Positions 8,442 to 16,053 of a DNA stretch of 64,000 nucleotides are shown here, one piece after another. The notes below the pieces were generated by a model that was not told where the DNA came from, made no database searches, and saw nothing but the letters and a program-made list of their open reading frames with translations. Origin of the DNA: Fimbriimonadaceae bacterium (GTDB lineage Bacteria > Armatimonadota > Fimbriimonadia > Fimbriimonadales > Fimbriimonadaceae); the NCBI GenBank assembly GCA_026129685.1, contig JAHCHO010000004.1, positions 62,001 to 126,000 of the forward strand, written 5' to 3'. The first letter of the stretch is position 1. Every line of letters begins with the position of its first letter. A program made the position numbers and the translations under genes.

Positions 8442-8813
8442 ATGAAACGACCGATCGAACGAGCGTTCCGAACGCTGGAACTGGCCGCGCGTCTCCCCGG
8501 GGAGGGCGGCAACACGATCGCGGGGGTGGCCTCGGCGATGGGCGCGCCGGACCGGGCGAACAGGGTGATCTTCCCGGGGGCGTTCCGCGATTGCGCGGCG
8601 ACGTTCCTGACGGACGGGTTCGTGCCGATCGGGCACAACCGGTCGGACAATCCGGTGGCGATGCCGACCAAGTGCGAGGACCGGGGGCGGGAGCTGTACG
8701 TCGAGGCGGAGTTCCACACGACGCCGCTGGCGGCGGAGACCAAGACGGACAGGGGCGGTCTGGTGGGCGTGGCCCCAGTCCGAAGTACGGGCTTGAAGCA
8801 GTACAATCGGGTT
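8442..8813 (+). pseudogene. Prohead protease (HK97-type), 3'-truncated
   Basis: From ATG 8442 the frame encodes an N-terminal fragment of a phage prohead maturation protease: GVASAMGAPDRANRVIFPGA followed by a VPIGHNRSDNPVAMP block holding the catalytic histidine, and then ELYVEAEFHTTPLA. In this family a downstream S-I-G-F-type segment supplies the nucleophilic serine; here recognisable similarity stops near base 8760 and no such segment follows. The frame stays open without its own stop into the out-of-frame lysS gene as far as 9521, which is a high-GC artefact. It is therefore read as a decayed fragment cut off at the lysS promoter. Confidence 0.6.
8802..8807 (+). promoter_or_regulatory. 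-10-like TACAAT before lysS
   Basis: TACAAT lies 10 nt before the lysS ATG, predicting a leader of only a few bases. No good -35 match is visible. Confidence 0.5.
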
Positions 8814-8817
8814 CCCC

Positions 8818-10347
8818 ATGAGCGACGAGCGATCCCTTCGAGACATCCGGCTGGCCAAGCTGGCGCGCATGCGCGAACTGGGTCACGACCCGTACGCGGT
8901 CGAGCGGTTCGAACGCAGCGACTCCGCGGAAAACCTCGTGGCCAAGGCAGAGTCGGAATCGACGGAGTCGGTTATGTTCGCCGGTCGGGTCGTGAGCTAC
9001 CGCCTGATGGGGAAAGCGGGATTCGCGCACCTGAGCGACGGCGACGGCAAGATTCAAGGGTACTTCAAGAAGGACGACCTCGGCGAGGTGGGATGGGAGC
9101 TGTACCAGCTACTGGATATCGGCGACCATGTCGGGGTCGAGGGCGAGTTGTTCCGCACGCGGACCGGAGAACCATCGATCCACGTACGGCGGCTTACGCC
9201 CTTAAGCAAGTCGCTGCAGACGCTGCCGCTCGGGAAGGAGAAGGACGGCGAATCCTGGTACGGACTGACGGACACCGAGCAGCGTTACCGGCACCGCCAC
9301 TTGGACCTGCTGAGCAACGCGGAGGCGCGGCGCAAGTTGGTGGCGCGGGCGAAGCTGACGTCGGCGGTACGGCGCTTTTTCGACGGGCGGGGCTACCTCG
9401 AGGTCGAAACGCCGCTGCTCCAACTCGTGGCGGGCGGGGCGGCGGCACGGCCGTTCACGACGCACTACAACGCGTACGATCTGGACGTCAAGCTTCGGAT
9501 CTCGCTGGAGCTGTACCTTAAGCGATTGATCTGCGGGGACTTGCCGAAGGTGTACGAGATCGGGCGGGTGTTTCGGAACGAGGGGGTCAGCAATCGGCAC
9601 AATCCGGAATTCAGCCTGCTCGAATTCTACGAGGCGTACACCGACCTGGAAGGGATGATGGAGACGGTCGAGGACCTGTTCCGCGCGGTCGCGACGGAGG
9701 TTTTCGGGACGACAGTGGTGCGGTTCGACGACGGGACGGAGTTGGAGTTTGGCGGGCGGTGGCGGCGGGTGGTTCTGCTCGACGAAATCGAGCGGCTTTC
9801 GGGCGTGCCGAAGGCGGCGCTGGGATCGCTGGAGGCGGCGAAGGTGGCGCTGGGCGAGCGGGAGGTGGTGAACCCCGCGACGGGGAAACGGATCGTCGCG
9901 GAGGAGGAGCACACCCTCGGCGGGCTCATCGAGAAGCTTCTGGAGGTGTTCGTGGAGCCGACGCTTCAGGAGCCGACTTTTGTGATCGGTTACCCGATCG
10001 AAACGTCGCCCCTCGCGAAGAAGGAGCCGGGCAACCCGAAGATGACGCGCCGCTTCGAGGGGTACATCCGGGGCCGGGAGGTGTGCAACGCCTTCAGCGA
10101 GATCAACGATCCGGTGGACCAGCGCGAGCGGTTCGAGCAGCAACTCGGGCAGCGGGCGAAGGGGGACGAGGAGGCCCACCCGATGGATGAGGAGTTCCTG
10201 TACGCCTTGGAGTGCGGGATGCCGCCGACGGGGGGGTGCGGGATCGGCATCGATCGGCTGGCGATGATCCTGACGGGGGCCGACACCTTGCGCGAGGTGA
10301 TCTTCTTCCCGACGATGAAGCCGGAGAAGGGGGAGGCGGCGGAATGA
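8818..10347 (+). CDS. lysS: Lysyl-tRNA synthetase, class II
   Basis: A 509-residue enzyme that charges tRNA-Lys with lysine in the cytoplasm. Residues 60-160 form the OB-fold anticodon-binding domain (VMFAGRVVSYRLMGKAGF, HLSDGDGKIQGYF). The class II catalytic core follows, with motif 2 (FRNEGVSNRHNPEFSLLEFY) and motif 3 (GCGIGIDRLAMIL). The length fits the bacterial LysRS family, and the ATG at 8818 gives the usual N-terminal helix. The stop overlaps the next start (ATGA), so the dipeptide epimerase is translationally coupled. The phage remnant ends just upstream and a TACAAT element precedes the start. No T-box leader is present. Confidence 0.97.
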   Translation: MSDERSLRDIRLAKLARMRELGHDPYAVERFERSDSAENLVAKAESESTESVMFAGRVVSYRLMGKAGFAHLSDGDGKIQGYFKKDDLGEVGWELYQLLDIGDHVGVEGELFRTRTGEPSIHVRRLTPLSKSLQTLPLGKEKDGESWYGLTDTEQRYRHRHLDLLSNAEARRKLVARAKLTSAVRRFFDGRGYLEVETPLLQLVAGGAAARPFTTHYNAYDLDVKLRISLELYLKRLICGDLPKVYEIGRVFRNEGVSNRHNPEFSLLEFYEAYTDLEGMMETVEDLFRAVATEVFGTTVVRFDDGTELEFGGRWRRVVLLDEIERLSGVPKAALGSLEAAKVALGEREVVNPATGKRIVAEEEHTLGGLIEKLLEVFVEPTLQEPTFVIGYPIETSPLAKKEPGNPKMTRRFEGYIRGREVCNAFSEINDPVDQRERFEQQLGQRAKGDEEAHPMDEEFLYALECGMPPTGGCGIGIDRLAMILTGADTLREVIFFPTMKPEKGEAAE

Positions 10348-11438
10348 GGATCACCGACGTGGCGGTCTACAAGTGGGACATTCCGCTTTCGGAGCCGTTT
10401 CGGATCGCGACGATGGTGACGGACGTCGCGCCGAACATCCTGGTGCGGGTGACGACGGACGAGGGCTTGGTCGGTTGGGGCGAGGGATCCCCGTTGCACT
10501 CGATCGTCGGGGAGACTCAGGGCATCTGCCTCGCGGCGGCCAAGGATTTGAGGGCGTTCGTCCTTGGGCGCGATCCCTTGGAGATCGCGGCGCTCTCGGC
10601 GGAGATGGCGCGGTTCCTTCCCCACAACACGACGACCGCTTGCGCTTTCGACATGGCCTTTCACGACGTGGCCGCGAAGCGGGCGGGGCTACCCCTTTGG
10701 CGTAACCTCGGCGGGACAAGGCGACCGTTGCCCATCGACGTGACGATCTCGATCGTGAGCGCGAAGGAAGCGCGGCGAGCGGCGACGGAGATCTTCGACG
10801 CGGGCTACGACATCATCAAGATGAAACTCGGCGGCGAGCCGGCGGACGACTTGGAGCGGGTCGAGGCGGTGCGCGAGGAAGTGGGTCCGGGGGCGACGAT
10901 CCGGGTGGACGCGAACCAAGGATGGGATCGGATCGCGGCGGTGGAGGCGCTTCAGGCGCTCGAGGAGTTCGACGTGGAGTTTTGCGAGCAGCCACTTCGG
11001 GCGCACGACCTCGCGGGCCTGCAGTGGGTGGCGAAGCAGACGACGATTCCGATCATGGCGGACGAGTCGCTGTTCGGGCCGGAATCGGCGCTGGAACTGG
11101 TCCTTCACGACGTGGTGCCGATGTTCAACATCAAGCTATCGAAGTCGCGGGGGATTCACTACGGGCGTCAGATCGCGGCGATCGCGGAGGCGGGGGGCAT
11201 CCGGTGCATGGTCGGCGCGATGGTGGAGTCGAAACTGGGCCTCACGGCGATCGCCCACTTCGCGACGACGAGTCCCGCGATGCGGTACTTCGACCTCGAC
11301 ACGACGTACGGGCAGAAGGAAGACCCGGTTCTGGGCGGCGTGACGGTGGCGGAGGGTTGCGTCCACCTTCCGGACGGCCTGGGGATCGGGGCGGAGCCGG
11401 ATCCTGGTTGGTTATCGCGCTGCGAGCGGGTGGCGTAA
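10344..11438 (+). CDS. Dipeptide epimerase (enolase superfamily)
   Basis: A 364-residue member of the mandelate racemase/muconate-lactonizing group. The visible active-site residues are the K-x-K pair in IIKMKLGG, the metal ligands in RVDANQGW, FCEQPL and MADES, and the opposite catalytic lysine in NIKLSKSRG. The Y-F-D-L-D-T segment near the C-terminus supplies the D-x-D motif that marks dipeptide epimerases, which binds the substrate's amino group. L-Ala-D/L-Glu epimerases of this type salvage murein peptides; the exact dipeptide here is an inference. The start overlaps the lysS stop. An AmpG-like transporter elsewhere in the window fits a muropeptide-recycling role. Confidence 0.85.
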   Translation: MRITDVAVYKWDIPLSEPFRIATMVTDVAPNILVRVTTDEGLVGWGEGSPLHSIVGETQGICLAAAKDLRAFVLGRDPLEIAALSAEMARFLPHNTTTACAFDMAFHDVAAKRAGLPLWRNLGGTRRPLPIDVTISIVSAKEARRAATEIFDAGYDIIKMKLGGEPADDLERVEAVREEVGPGATIRVDANQGWDRIAAVEALQALEEFDVEFCEQPLRAHDLAGLQWVAKQTTIPIMADESLFGPESALELVLHDVVPMFNIKLSKSRGIHYGRQIAAIAEAGGIRCMVGAMVESKLGLTAIAHFATTSPAMRYFDLDTTYGQKEDPVLGGVTVAEGCVHLPDGLGIGAEPDPGWLSRCERVA

Positions 11439-11522
11439 GCGTCGCGACGCGCGACCCGGGAGGACGCCGAACGGGTATCTTCATAGGCTCGGGCTTCCCG
11501 CGCCCGTGGTCAGGAACCAAGC

Positions 11523-11744
11523 ATGCTGATTCGACAGAAAGAGTTGCGTCAACGCCGGCACCGCAAGGAGCAGCGCATCAAAGAACTCCGCAAGGAAGCG
11601 ATCGAGGCCGCCAAGCTGGTGAAGGCGGACAAGCCGAAGACGACGAGAAAGGTCGCCGCGCCGAAGCCGGCCGCCAAGGCGGCCGCCCCGAAGAAGGCCG
11701 CTCCCAAGAAGAAGGAAGCCGCTCCCGAAGCCCCGGCGGAGTAG
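11523..11744 (+). CDS. Small basic Lys/Ala/Pro-rich protein
   Basis: A 73-residue protein that I do not recognise as a named family. The first 35 residues are an Arg/Lys/Glu-rich, probably helical stretch (QKELRQRRHRKEQRIKELRK). The rest is a low-complexity tail of repeated K/A/P units (KPAAKAAAPKKAAPKKK), like histone H1-type or nucleoid-associated bacterial tails. Nucleic-acid binding is plausible from charge alone. A TATCTT element lies 41 nt before the ATG, and the stop is 7 nt before the next gene, so it probably leads the operon with the biotin-carrier-like protein, pseudopilin, accC, nusB and folD. Confidence 0.65.
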   Translation: MLIRQKELRQRRHRKEQRIKELRKEAIEAAKLVKADKPKTTRKVAAPKPAAKAAAPKKAAPKKKEAAPEAPAE

Positions 11745-11751
11745 GCACCCG

Positions 11752-12162
11752 ATGGCCGAGTTCGATTCGGAGCTGATCCGGCACGCCTTGGAGGTCGCCC
11801 GGGAACACGGGATCACCGAGGTGGTTTTGGACGTGGGCGAGGTCAGCTTCGAGGCGAAGCGGCGTCCTTCGCGGCCGCGGAACCTCGCCGGGACGGCGAC
11901 GGTTGCGGTCGAGGCAGCCGCTGTGCCGACGGCGGTCGTCGTGGAGGCGCCGTGCGTCGGCTATTTTCGACCCATTTCGCCGCCGGTTCAGGTCGGCGAC
12001 CGGGTGAAGGCGGGAGCGACGGTCGGTTCGATCGTGGCGCTCGGCTTGGCGACGGACGCGACGACCGAAGAGGGCGGGACGGTGATCGAGGTCCTCGTGC
12101 AGGCGGACGACGCGGTGCAGTACGGGCAACCCCTGGTTCGGCTCGAGGTGGGCGATGCGTAA
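11752..12162 (+). CDS. Biotin carboxyl carrier-like protein lacking the biotinylation lysine
   Basis: A 136-residue protein with the architecture of the acetyl-CoA carboxylase carrier subunit. It has an N-terminal helix pair (IRHALEVAREHGITEVVLDV), an Ala/Pro/Val linker, and a C-terminal lipoyl/biotinyl fold running from EAPCVGYFRPISPPVQVGD to YGQPLVRLE. At the hairpin where carriers have E-A-M-K-M, this protein reads IVALGLATDATTEEGGTV, with no lysine anywhere in the loop. It therefore cannot be biotinylated there. It sits two genes ahead of accC, from which it is separated only by a pseudopilin gene that overlaps both neighbours. A regulatory or structural role, like the BADC proteins of plant plastids, is an inference. 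A normal accB must exist elsewhere if ACCase works. Confidence 0.75.
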   Translation: MAEFDSELIRHALEVAREHGITEVVLDVGEVSFEAKRRPSRPRNLAGTATVAVEAAAVPTAVVVEAPCVGYFRPISPPVQVGDRVKAGATVGSIVALGLATDATTEEGGTVIEVLVQADDAVQYGQPLVRLEVGDA

Positions 12163-12508
12163 GGGCTTTACGCTGATTTCGACGCTGGCGACGATCGCCA
12201 TCATCCTGATTCTGGTGGCAGCATACTTCACGGGTGGATTCGGCACGATGGGCGCGAAGGCGGGCGCGAAAGGTCCGATCGGTCAGGTCAAGCGGCAGAC
12301 CTCGACGGTCGAGCTTCGCTCGAACCTCCAACAGGTCCGGGCGGCGATCGAGATGCGGGCGCAGTCGGAGGACGGTTTTCCCGCGTCATTGGACGAACTG
12401 GGTCTCCCAGAAGAGGTCCTGAAGTGCCCGGTCGGAAAACAACGATTCCAGTACGATCCGGCGACGGGCCGCGTATGGTCGCCGACTCCCGGTTACGAGA
12501 ACCTGTGA
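12155..12508 (+). CDS. Pseudopilin-like protein with prepilin signal
   Basis: A 117-residue protein with a type III (prepilin) signal: MRKG before the cleavage site, then FTLISTLATIAIILILVAAY as the hydrophobic helix. Glu5 of the mature protein, usual in major pilins, is Ser here, as in some minor pseudopilins. The C-terminal globular part has the short pattern seen in small type II secretion-like proteins (EDGFPASLDELGLP, then a Cys-containing strand and a YDPATGRVW strand). It would be inserted in the inner membrane and processed by a prepilin peptidase not seen here. Its start overlaps the carrier-like gene by 8 bases and its stop overlaps accC by one. That is an odd position between two ACCase-type genes. 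Confidence 0.75.
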   Translation: MRKGFTLISTLATIAIILILVAAYFTGGFGTMGAKAGAKGPIGQVKRQTSTVELRSNLQQVRAAIEMRAQSEDGFPASLDELGLPEEVLKCPVGKQRFQYDPATGRVWSPTPGYENL

Positions 12509-13869
12509 TGCTGAAGAAGGTCCTGATCGCGAATCGCGGCGAGATCGCCTGCCGGGTGATCCGGGGGTGCAAGGAACTGGGAATCCGGTCGGTCGCGATC
12601 TACTCGAAAGCGGACCAAGACAGCCTGCACGTCCAGTTGGCGGACGAGTCGGTTTGCGTGGGCGCCGGGACGAACACGGACAGCTACCTCAACTTGGCGA
12701 ACGTGTTGATGGCGTGCCAGATCTCGGGGGCGGACGCGGTTCATCCAGGGTACGGCTACTTCAGCGAGCGGGCGCGCTTCGTCGAGGCGCTGGACTCGAT
12801 CGGGGTGACTTTCGTCGGGCCGCCGGCGTCGGCGATCCAGGCGATGGGCGACAAGGCGCTGGCGAAACACGCGGCGGTGGTGGCGGGGTGCCCGGTGGTT
12901 CCGGGGTCCGAGGGGGCGGTGCCTTCGGAGGCGGAAGCGATCCAGGTGGCGGAGCAGATCGGCTATCCGGTCCTGCTGAAGGCGGTGGCGGGCGGCGGCG
13001 GGCGGGGCATCCGTCGGGTCGATTCGTCGGCCGAGATCGCGGGCGCGTGGAAGATGGCGAGGGCGGAGGCCCAGGCGAGTTTCGGAAACGGCGAGATGAT
13101 CGTCGAGAAGTTCGTGGTGGAACCGCGCCACGTCGAGATCCAGGTCCTGGCGGACAAGCACGGCAACTGCGTGTTTTTGGGGGAGCGCGAGTGTTCCGTC
13201 CAGAACCCGCGGCATCAGAAGATCGTCGAGGAGGCTCCGTTCGCTCTCTTGCCCGAATACGTCCGTCGGAAGATGGGGGAGGCGGCGGTACGGGTGGCGA
13301 AGCAGGTCGGCTACGTGAACGCGGGGACGGTCGAGTTCTTGTTGGACAAGAACAACGACTTCTACTTCCTGGAGATGAACACGCGGCTGCAGGTCGAGCA
13401 CCCGGTCACCGAAGAGGTCACGGGGTTGGACCTTGTGCACCTGATGTTGCGGATCGCGGCGGGGGACGAACTGCCCTTCGGCCAGGAGGACGTGGTCCTG
13501 CGGGGGCATTCGATCGAGGCGCGGGTGACGGCTCAGGACCCGGATCGCGATTTCGCGCCCTGCACGGGAACGATCACGGAGTGGCACGCGCCGAGCGGAA
13601 AGGGGGTTCGGATGGAGACTTTCTGCTACGCGGGGCTCACGATCTCGCCCTATTACGACCCGTTGCTCGCGAAGCTGATCGTGACGGCGCGGACGCGACC
13701 GGAAGCGGTGCGGAAGCTCCAGGTCGCGTTGGACGAGTTCTACGTCGGGGGGGTCGCGACGAACATCCCGTGGTTGCGCCGGCTGTGCGCGCACCCGCGA
13801 TATCTGAGCGGGGACGTCTCCACTCAATTCGTCAAGGACTTCCTGGAGGAAGCGCCGCTTGAAGGCTAG
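12508..13869 (+). CDS. accC: Biotin carboxylase subunit of acetyl-CoA carboxylase
   Basis: A 453-residue ATP-grasp enzyme that carboxylates biotin on the carrier protein, the first step of fatty acid synthesis. Clear landmarks are the N-terminal KKVLIANRGEIACRVIRGCK, the PGYGYFSERARF segment, the glycine-rich ATP lid AVAGGGGRGIRRV, the H-x-E-x-Q strand HVEIQVLADKHG, RECSVQNPRHQKIVEEAP, and the active-site block FLEMNTRLQVEHPVTE. The length matches AccC. The ATG at 12508 overlaps the pseudopilin stop. The 3' end overlaps nusB by 11 bases. Confidence 0.96.
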   Translation: MLKKVLIANRGEIACRVIRGCKELGIRSVAIYSKADQDSLHVQLADESVCVGAGTNTDSYLNLANVLMACQISGADAVHPGYGYFSERARFVEALDSIGVTFVGPPASAIQAMGDKALAKHAAVVAGCPVVPGSEGAVPSEAEAIQVAEQIGYPVLLKAVAGGGGRGIRRVDSSAEIAGAWKMARAEAQASFGNGEMIVEKFVVEPRHVEIQVLADKHGNCVFLGERECSVQNPRHQKIVEEAPFALLPEYVRRKMGEAAVRVAKQVGYVNAGTVEFLLDKNNDFYFLEMNTRLQVEHPVTEEVTGLDLVHLMLRIAAGDELPFGQEDVVLRGHSIEARVTAQDPDRDFAPCTGTITEWHAPSGKGVRMETFCYAGLTISPYYDPLLAKLIVTARTRPEAVRKLQVALDEFYVGGVATNIPWLRRLCAHPRYLSGDVSTQFVKDFLEEAPLEG

Positions 13870-14434
13870 GTCGCGGCGTCAAGCGCGCGAAGCGGTCCTG
13901 CGGGCTCTCTACGAGATCGATATTGGTGGGGTGGACGCGGAGACGGCCATCGAGCAATCCATCGAACAGGCGGATCTGACGCCGCCGTTGCGGGCCTTCG
14001 CGGGAGACGCGGTTTTGACGGTGTATCACCGGCATGAGGAGATCGACGGCCTCATCAAGTCGGTCCTCGAGAACTACGACTTCGAGCGCATCGCGGCGGT
14101 GGATCGAAACGTTTTGCGGCTGGCGACCTACGAACTGACGATGTGCCCGACGATTCCGCCGGCGGTCACGCTCGACGAGGCGGTGGCGATCGCGAAGAAG
14201 TACAGCACGGCCGAGAGCGGACGGTTCGTCAACGGCGTCCTGTCCCGTGTTCTGCCGCTGACCGAGAAGGCGACCTGGACGCCGGGACCGGAAGCCCACG
14301 AAGAGGAACCGGCGGCGCTCGACGCGGAGACGATCGAGGAAGCGGAGACGGTCGAGATCAGGGAAGACTCGCCGGAAGCCGAGGCGCTGACGAGGGCCGG
14401 TCTGTGGAGAGTCCGAACGGATGGCAAGGCATGA
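13859..14434 (+). CDS. nusB: Transcription antitermination factor NusB
   Basis: A 191-residue protein. The first 140 residues are the all-helical NusB fold: RRQAREAVLRALYEIDIGG at the N-terminus and a C-terminal helix pair including DRNVLRLATYEL, AVTLDEAVAIAKKYSTAES and FVNGVLSRV. NusB with NusE (S10) binds boxA RNA for rRNA antitermination. The remaining 50 residues form an acidic, Glu-rich tail that is not part of the usual 130-150 residue family and looks disordered. The start is a TTG at 13859 inside accC. The stop overlaps folD (ATGA). Confidence 0.93.
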   Translation: MKARSRRQAREAVLRALYEIDIGGVDAETAIEQSIEQADLTPPLRAFAGDAVLTVYHRHEEIDGLIKSVLENYDFERIAAVDRNVLRLATYELTMCPTIPPAVTLDEAVAIAKKYSTAESGRFVNGVLSRVLPLTEKATWTPGPEAHEEEPAALDAETIEEAETVEIREDSPEAEALTRAGLWRVRTDGKA

Positions 14435-15285
14435 ACGCACAGATACTCGACGGAAAAGCACTCTCGAAACTGGTTCGGGCGCAGGTGAAGGAGCGTGTCG
14501 ATCATCTCGTGGCGCGCGGAGTGCGACCGCGGCTCGACGTGCTCGTGGCCGCTCAAGACCCGGCGAGCCTCGCGTATGTGCGGATGAAGCGCAAGTGGTG
14601 CGAGGAAGCGGGGATCGTGAGCGGGGTCTTCGAAGTGAACGAGGCCACGACCCAGGCCGAGTTGCTCGCGCAGATCGCCGGCCTGAACGAGAACCAGGAC
14701 GTTCACGGGATTCTGCTCCAGCATCCTCTGCCGAAGCACTTGGACGAGAACGAGGCGCTGCTGGCGCTCGGTGCGGAGAAGGACGTCGACGGGATTTCCC
14801 CGGCGTCGCTGGGTCGGCTGTTCGCGGACCTGCCCGGGTTCCGGTGCGCGACGCCCTTGGGGATCATGAAGCTGCTCGCGCACCACGGCATTCGGTGCGA
14901 GGGCAAGCGGGCGGTGGTGATCGGGCGGAGCGTCATCCTGGGGAAGCCGGCCGCGCACATGCTGCTGCAGCAGAACGCCACGGTGACGATCGCGCACTCG
15001 CGGACAGTGGACCTTCGGGAGCGGTGCCGGGAGGCGGACATTCTGGTGGCGGCGGTCGGCCGGCCGGAAATGGTGCGGGGAGACTGGATCAAACCGGGCG
15101 CGGTCGTGGTGGACGCGGGCTACAACAAGGTCGAAGGGCGGACGAGCGACGTGGGGGACGTCTGCTTCGAAGAGGCGGCGGAGGTGGCGAGTTGGATCAC
15201 GCCGGTTCCGGGCGGAGTCGGTCCGATGACGGTGGCGAGCCTGTTGAGCAACACGGTGGACGCCGCCGAAGCGCGCTTCGCCTAG
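14431..15285 (+). CDS. folD: Bifunctional methylene-THF dehydrogenase/cyclohydrolase FolD
   Basis: A 284-residue cytoplasmic enzyme interconverting methylene-, methenyl- and formyl-tetrahydrofolate. Visible landmarks are YVRMKRKWCEEAGI with the catalytic Lys, GILLQHPLPKHL, EKDVDGISP, PCATPLG-like CATPLGIMKLL, the nucleotide-binding VVIGRSVILGKPAA, and PVPGGVGPMTVASLL near the end. Its length fits the family. The start overlaps the nusB stop. The TAG stop is the first part of a perfect palindrome. Confidence 0.96.
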   Translation: MNAQILDGKALSKLVRAQVKERVDHLVARGVRPRLDVLVAAQDPASLAYVRMKRKWCEEAGIVSGVFEVNEATTQAELLAQIAGLNENQDVHGILLQHPLPKHLDENEALLALGAEKDVDGISPASLGRLFADLPGFRCATPLGIMKLLAHHGIRCEGKRAVVIGRSVILGKPAAHMLLQQNATVTIAHSRTVDLRERCREADILVAAVGRPEMVRGDWIKPGAVVVDAGYNKVEGRTSDVGDVCFEEAAEVASWITPVPGGVGPMTVASLLSNTVDAAEARFA

Positions 15286-15304
15286 ACGTATACACGTATA
15301 CGTC
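15285..15304. promoter_or_regulatory. Perfect 20-bp palindrome, candidate operator
   Basis: GACGTATAC and GTATACGTC, 9-bp arms around AC, form a perfect inverted repeat that starts at the last base of the folD stop and ends 21 nt before the alkD-like start. It lies just upstream of a TATCTT box. The arms are too AT-rich and the loop too short for a typical terminator, so a dimeric repressor site is more likely. Confidence 0.55.
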
Positions 15305-15325
15305 CGTCGGGGTATCTTGCGCCGC

Positions 15326-16012
15326 ATGACGTTCAGCGAAGCGATGATGCGGCTCGAAGCGGCGGGTTCGGAGCAAACTCGAAAGACCTACCGAAGGCAC
15401 GGGGCGTCCGAACCGCTCTTTGGCGTGAGTTGCGCGGCGCTCAAGGTCCTCAAGAAGGCGATCGGGCGGGATCACGCGTTGGCGCGCTCACTTTGGGCGA
15501 CGAAGAACTACGACGCGCGGATTCTCGCGACGATGGTCGCCGACCCAAGGGCATTGTCGGACGAGGAGCTTCACGATTGGGTCGTCGCGATCGACTGCTA
15601 TGGCGTCGGGGACGCGGTGGCGGCGTTGGCGGCGGAGACGGGACGGATCAGGGAACTGGCGGAACGGTACCGGTCGGACGAGCGGGAGTTCGTGGGTGCG
15701 TTCGGGTGGCAGATGGTGAGCCGGTTGGCCGCCGAAGCCGGAGCAGCCGACGACGGCTACTTCCTGGATCGTCTCGGCGAAGTCGAGAGTCGGATTCACT
15801 CCGCGCCGAACCGTGTACGGTACTCGATGAACTCGGCGATCATCGGCATCGGCATCCGCAACGAACGCCTCCGGAAGGCGGCGCTGGCGACGGCGGGCCG
15901 CGTAGGAATGGTCGAGGTCGACCACGGCGAGACGTCGTGCAAGACGCCGGACGCGGCGGCCTATATCGAGAAGACGGTGGCGTATCGGGAGAGCAGGGTC
16001 AAGAAGTCCTAG
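15326..16012 (+). CDS. DNA alkylation repair protein, AlkD-like HEAT-repeat family
   Basis: A 228-residue all-helical protein resembling the DNA alkylation repair (AlkD/AlkC) HEAT-repeat superfamily. Indicative segments are YGVSCAALKVLKK-like FGVSCAALKVLKKAIGRDHA, LARSLWATKNYDARILATM, and the tandem helical repeats to the C-terminus including NSAIIGIGIRNERLRKAAL. AlkD excises alkylated bases without flipping them. The exact catalytic residues cannot be confirmed by eye, and related proteins without glycosylase activity exist. The ATG at 15326 lies 7 nt after TATCTT and 21 nt after a perfect palindrome, so this gene may be separately controlled. A TTG three codons upstream is an alternative start. 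Confidence 0.75.
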   Translation: MTFSEAMMRLEAAGSEQTRKTYRRHGASEPLFGVSCAALKVLKKAIGRDHALARSLWATKNYDARILATMVADPRALSDEELHDWVVAIDCYGVGDAVAALAAETGRIRELAERYRSDEREFVGAFGWQMVSRLAAEAGAADDGYFLDRLGEVESRIHSAPNRVRYSMNSAIIGIGIRNERLRKAALATAGRVGMVEVDHGETSCKTPDAAAYIEKTVAYRESRVKKS

Positions 16013-16053
16013 GACCGGGTAGGAATCGGCGAGCGGGTCGCCAACCGAACCCT

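Larger units (their letters stand above)
7265..8770 (+). mobile_element. Degenerate prophage remnant (head morphogenesis cassette)
   Basis: Three adjacent + strand genes carry phage head signatures: the C-terminal part of a minor head protein, a small unknown protein, a terminator, and a prohead protease that runs without its own stop into lysS. Both ends are abrupt. On the left the minor head protein lacks its N-terminal domain, and on the right the protease loses its catalytic serine region a few tens of bases before lysS. Portal, capsid, terminase and integrase genes are absent. No direct repeats marking attachment sites were recognised. The edges given are approximate. Confidence 0.65.

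Noticed and set aside
8760-8817. T-box leader before lysS or thrS
   Set aside because: The leaders are only a few to about 40 nt long and show no specifier stem or antiterminator.
7221-8870. Upstream extension of the NHL lipoprotein frame on the minus strand
   Set aside because: The signal peptide and lipobox start at 7220; the extension is antisense to the phage remnant and lysS and shows no motif.
8814-9521. Continuation of the prohead protease frame into lysS
   Set aside because: The lysS frame is clearly the coding one; the phage frame stays open by base composition only.
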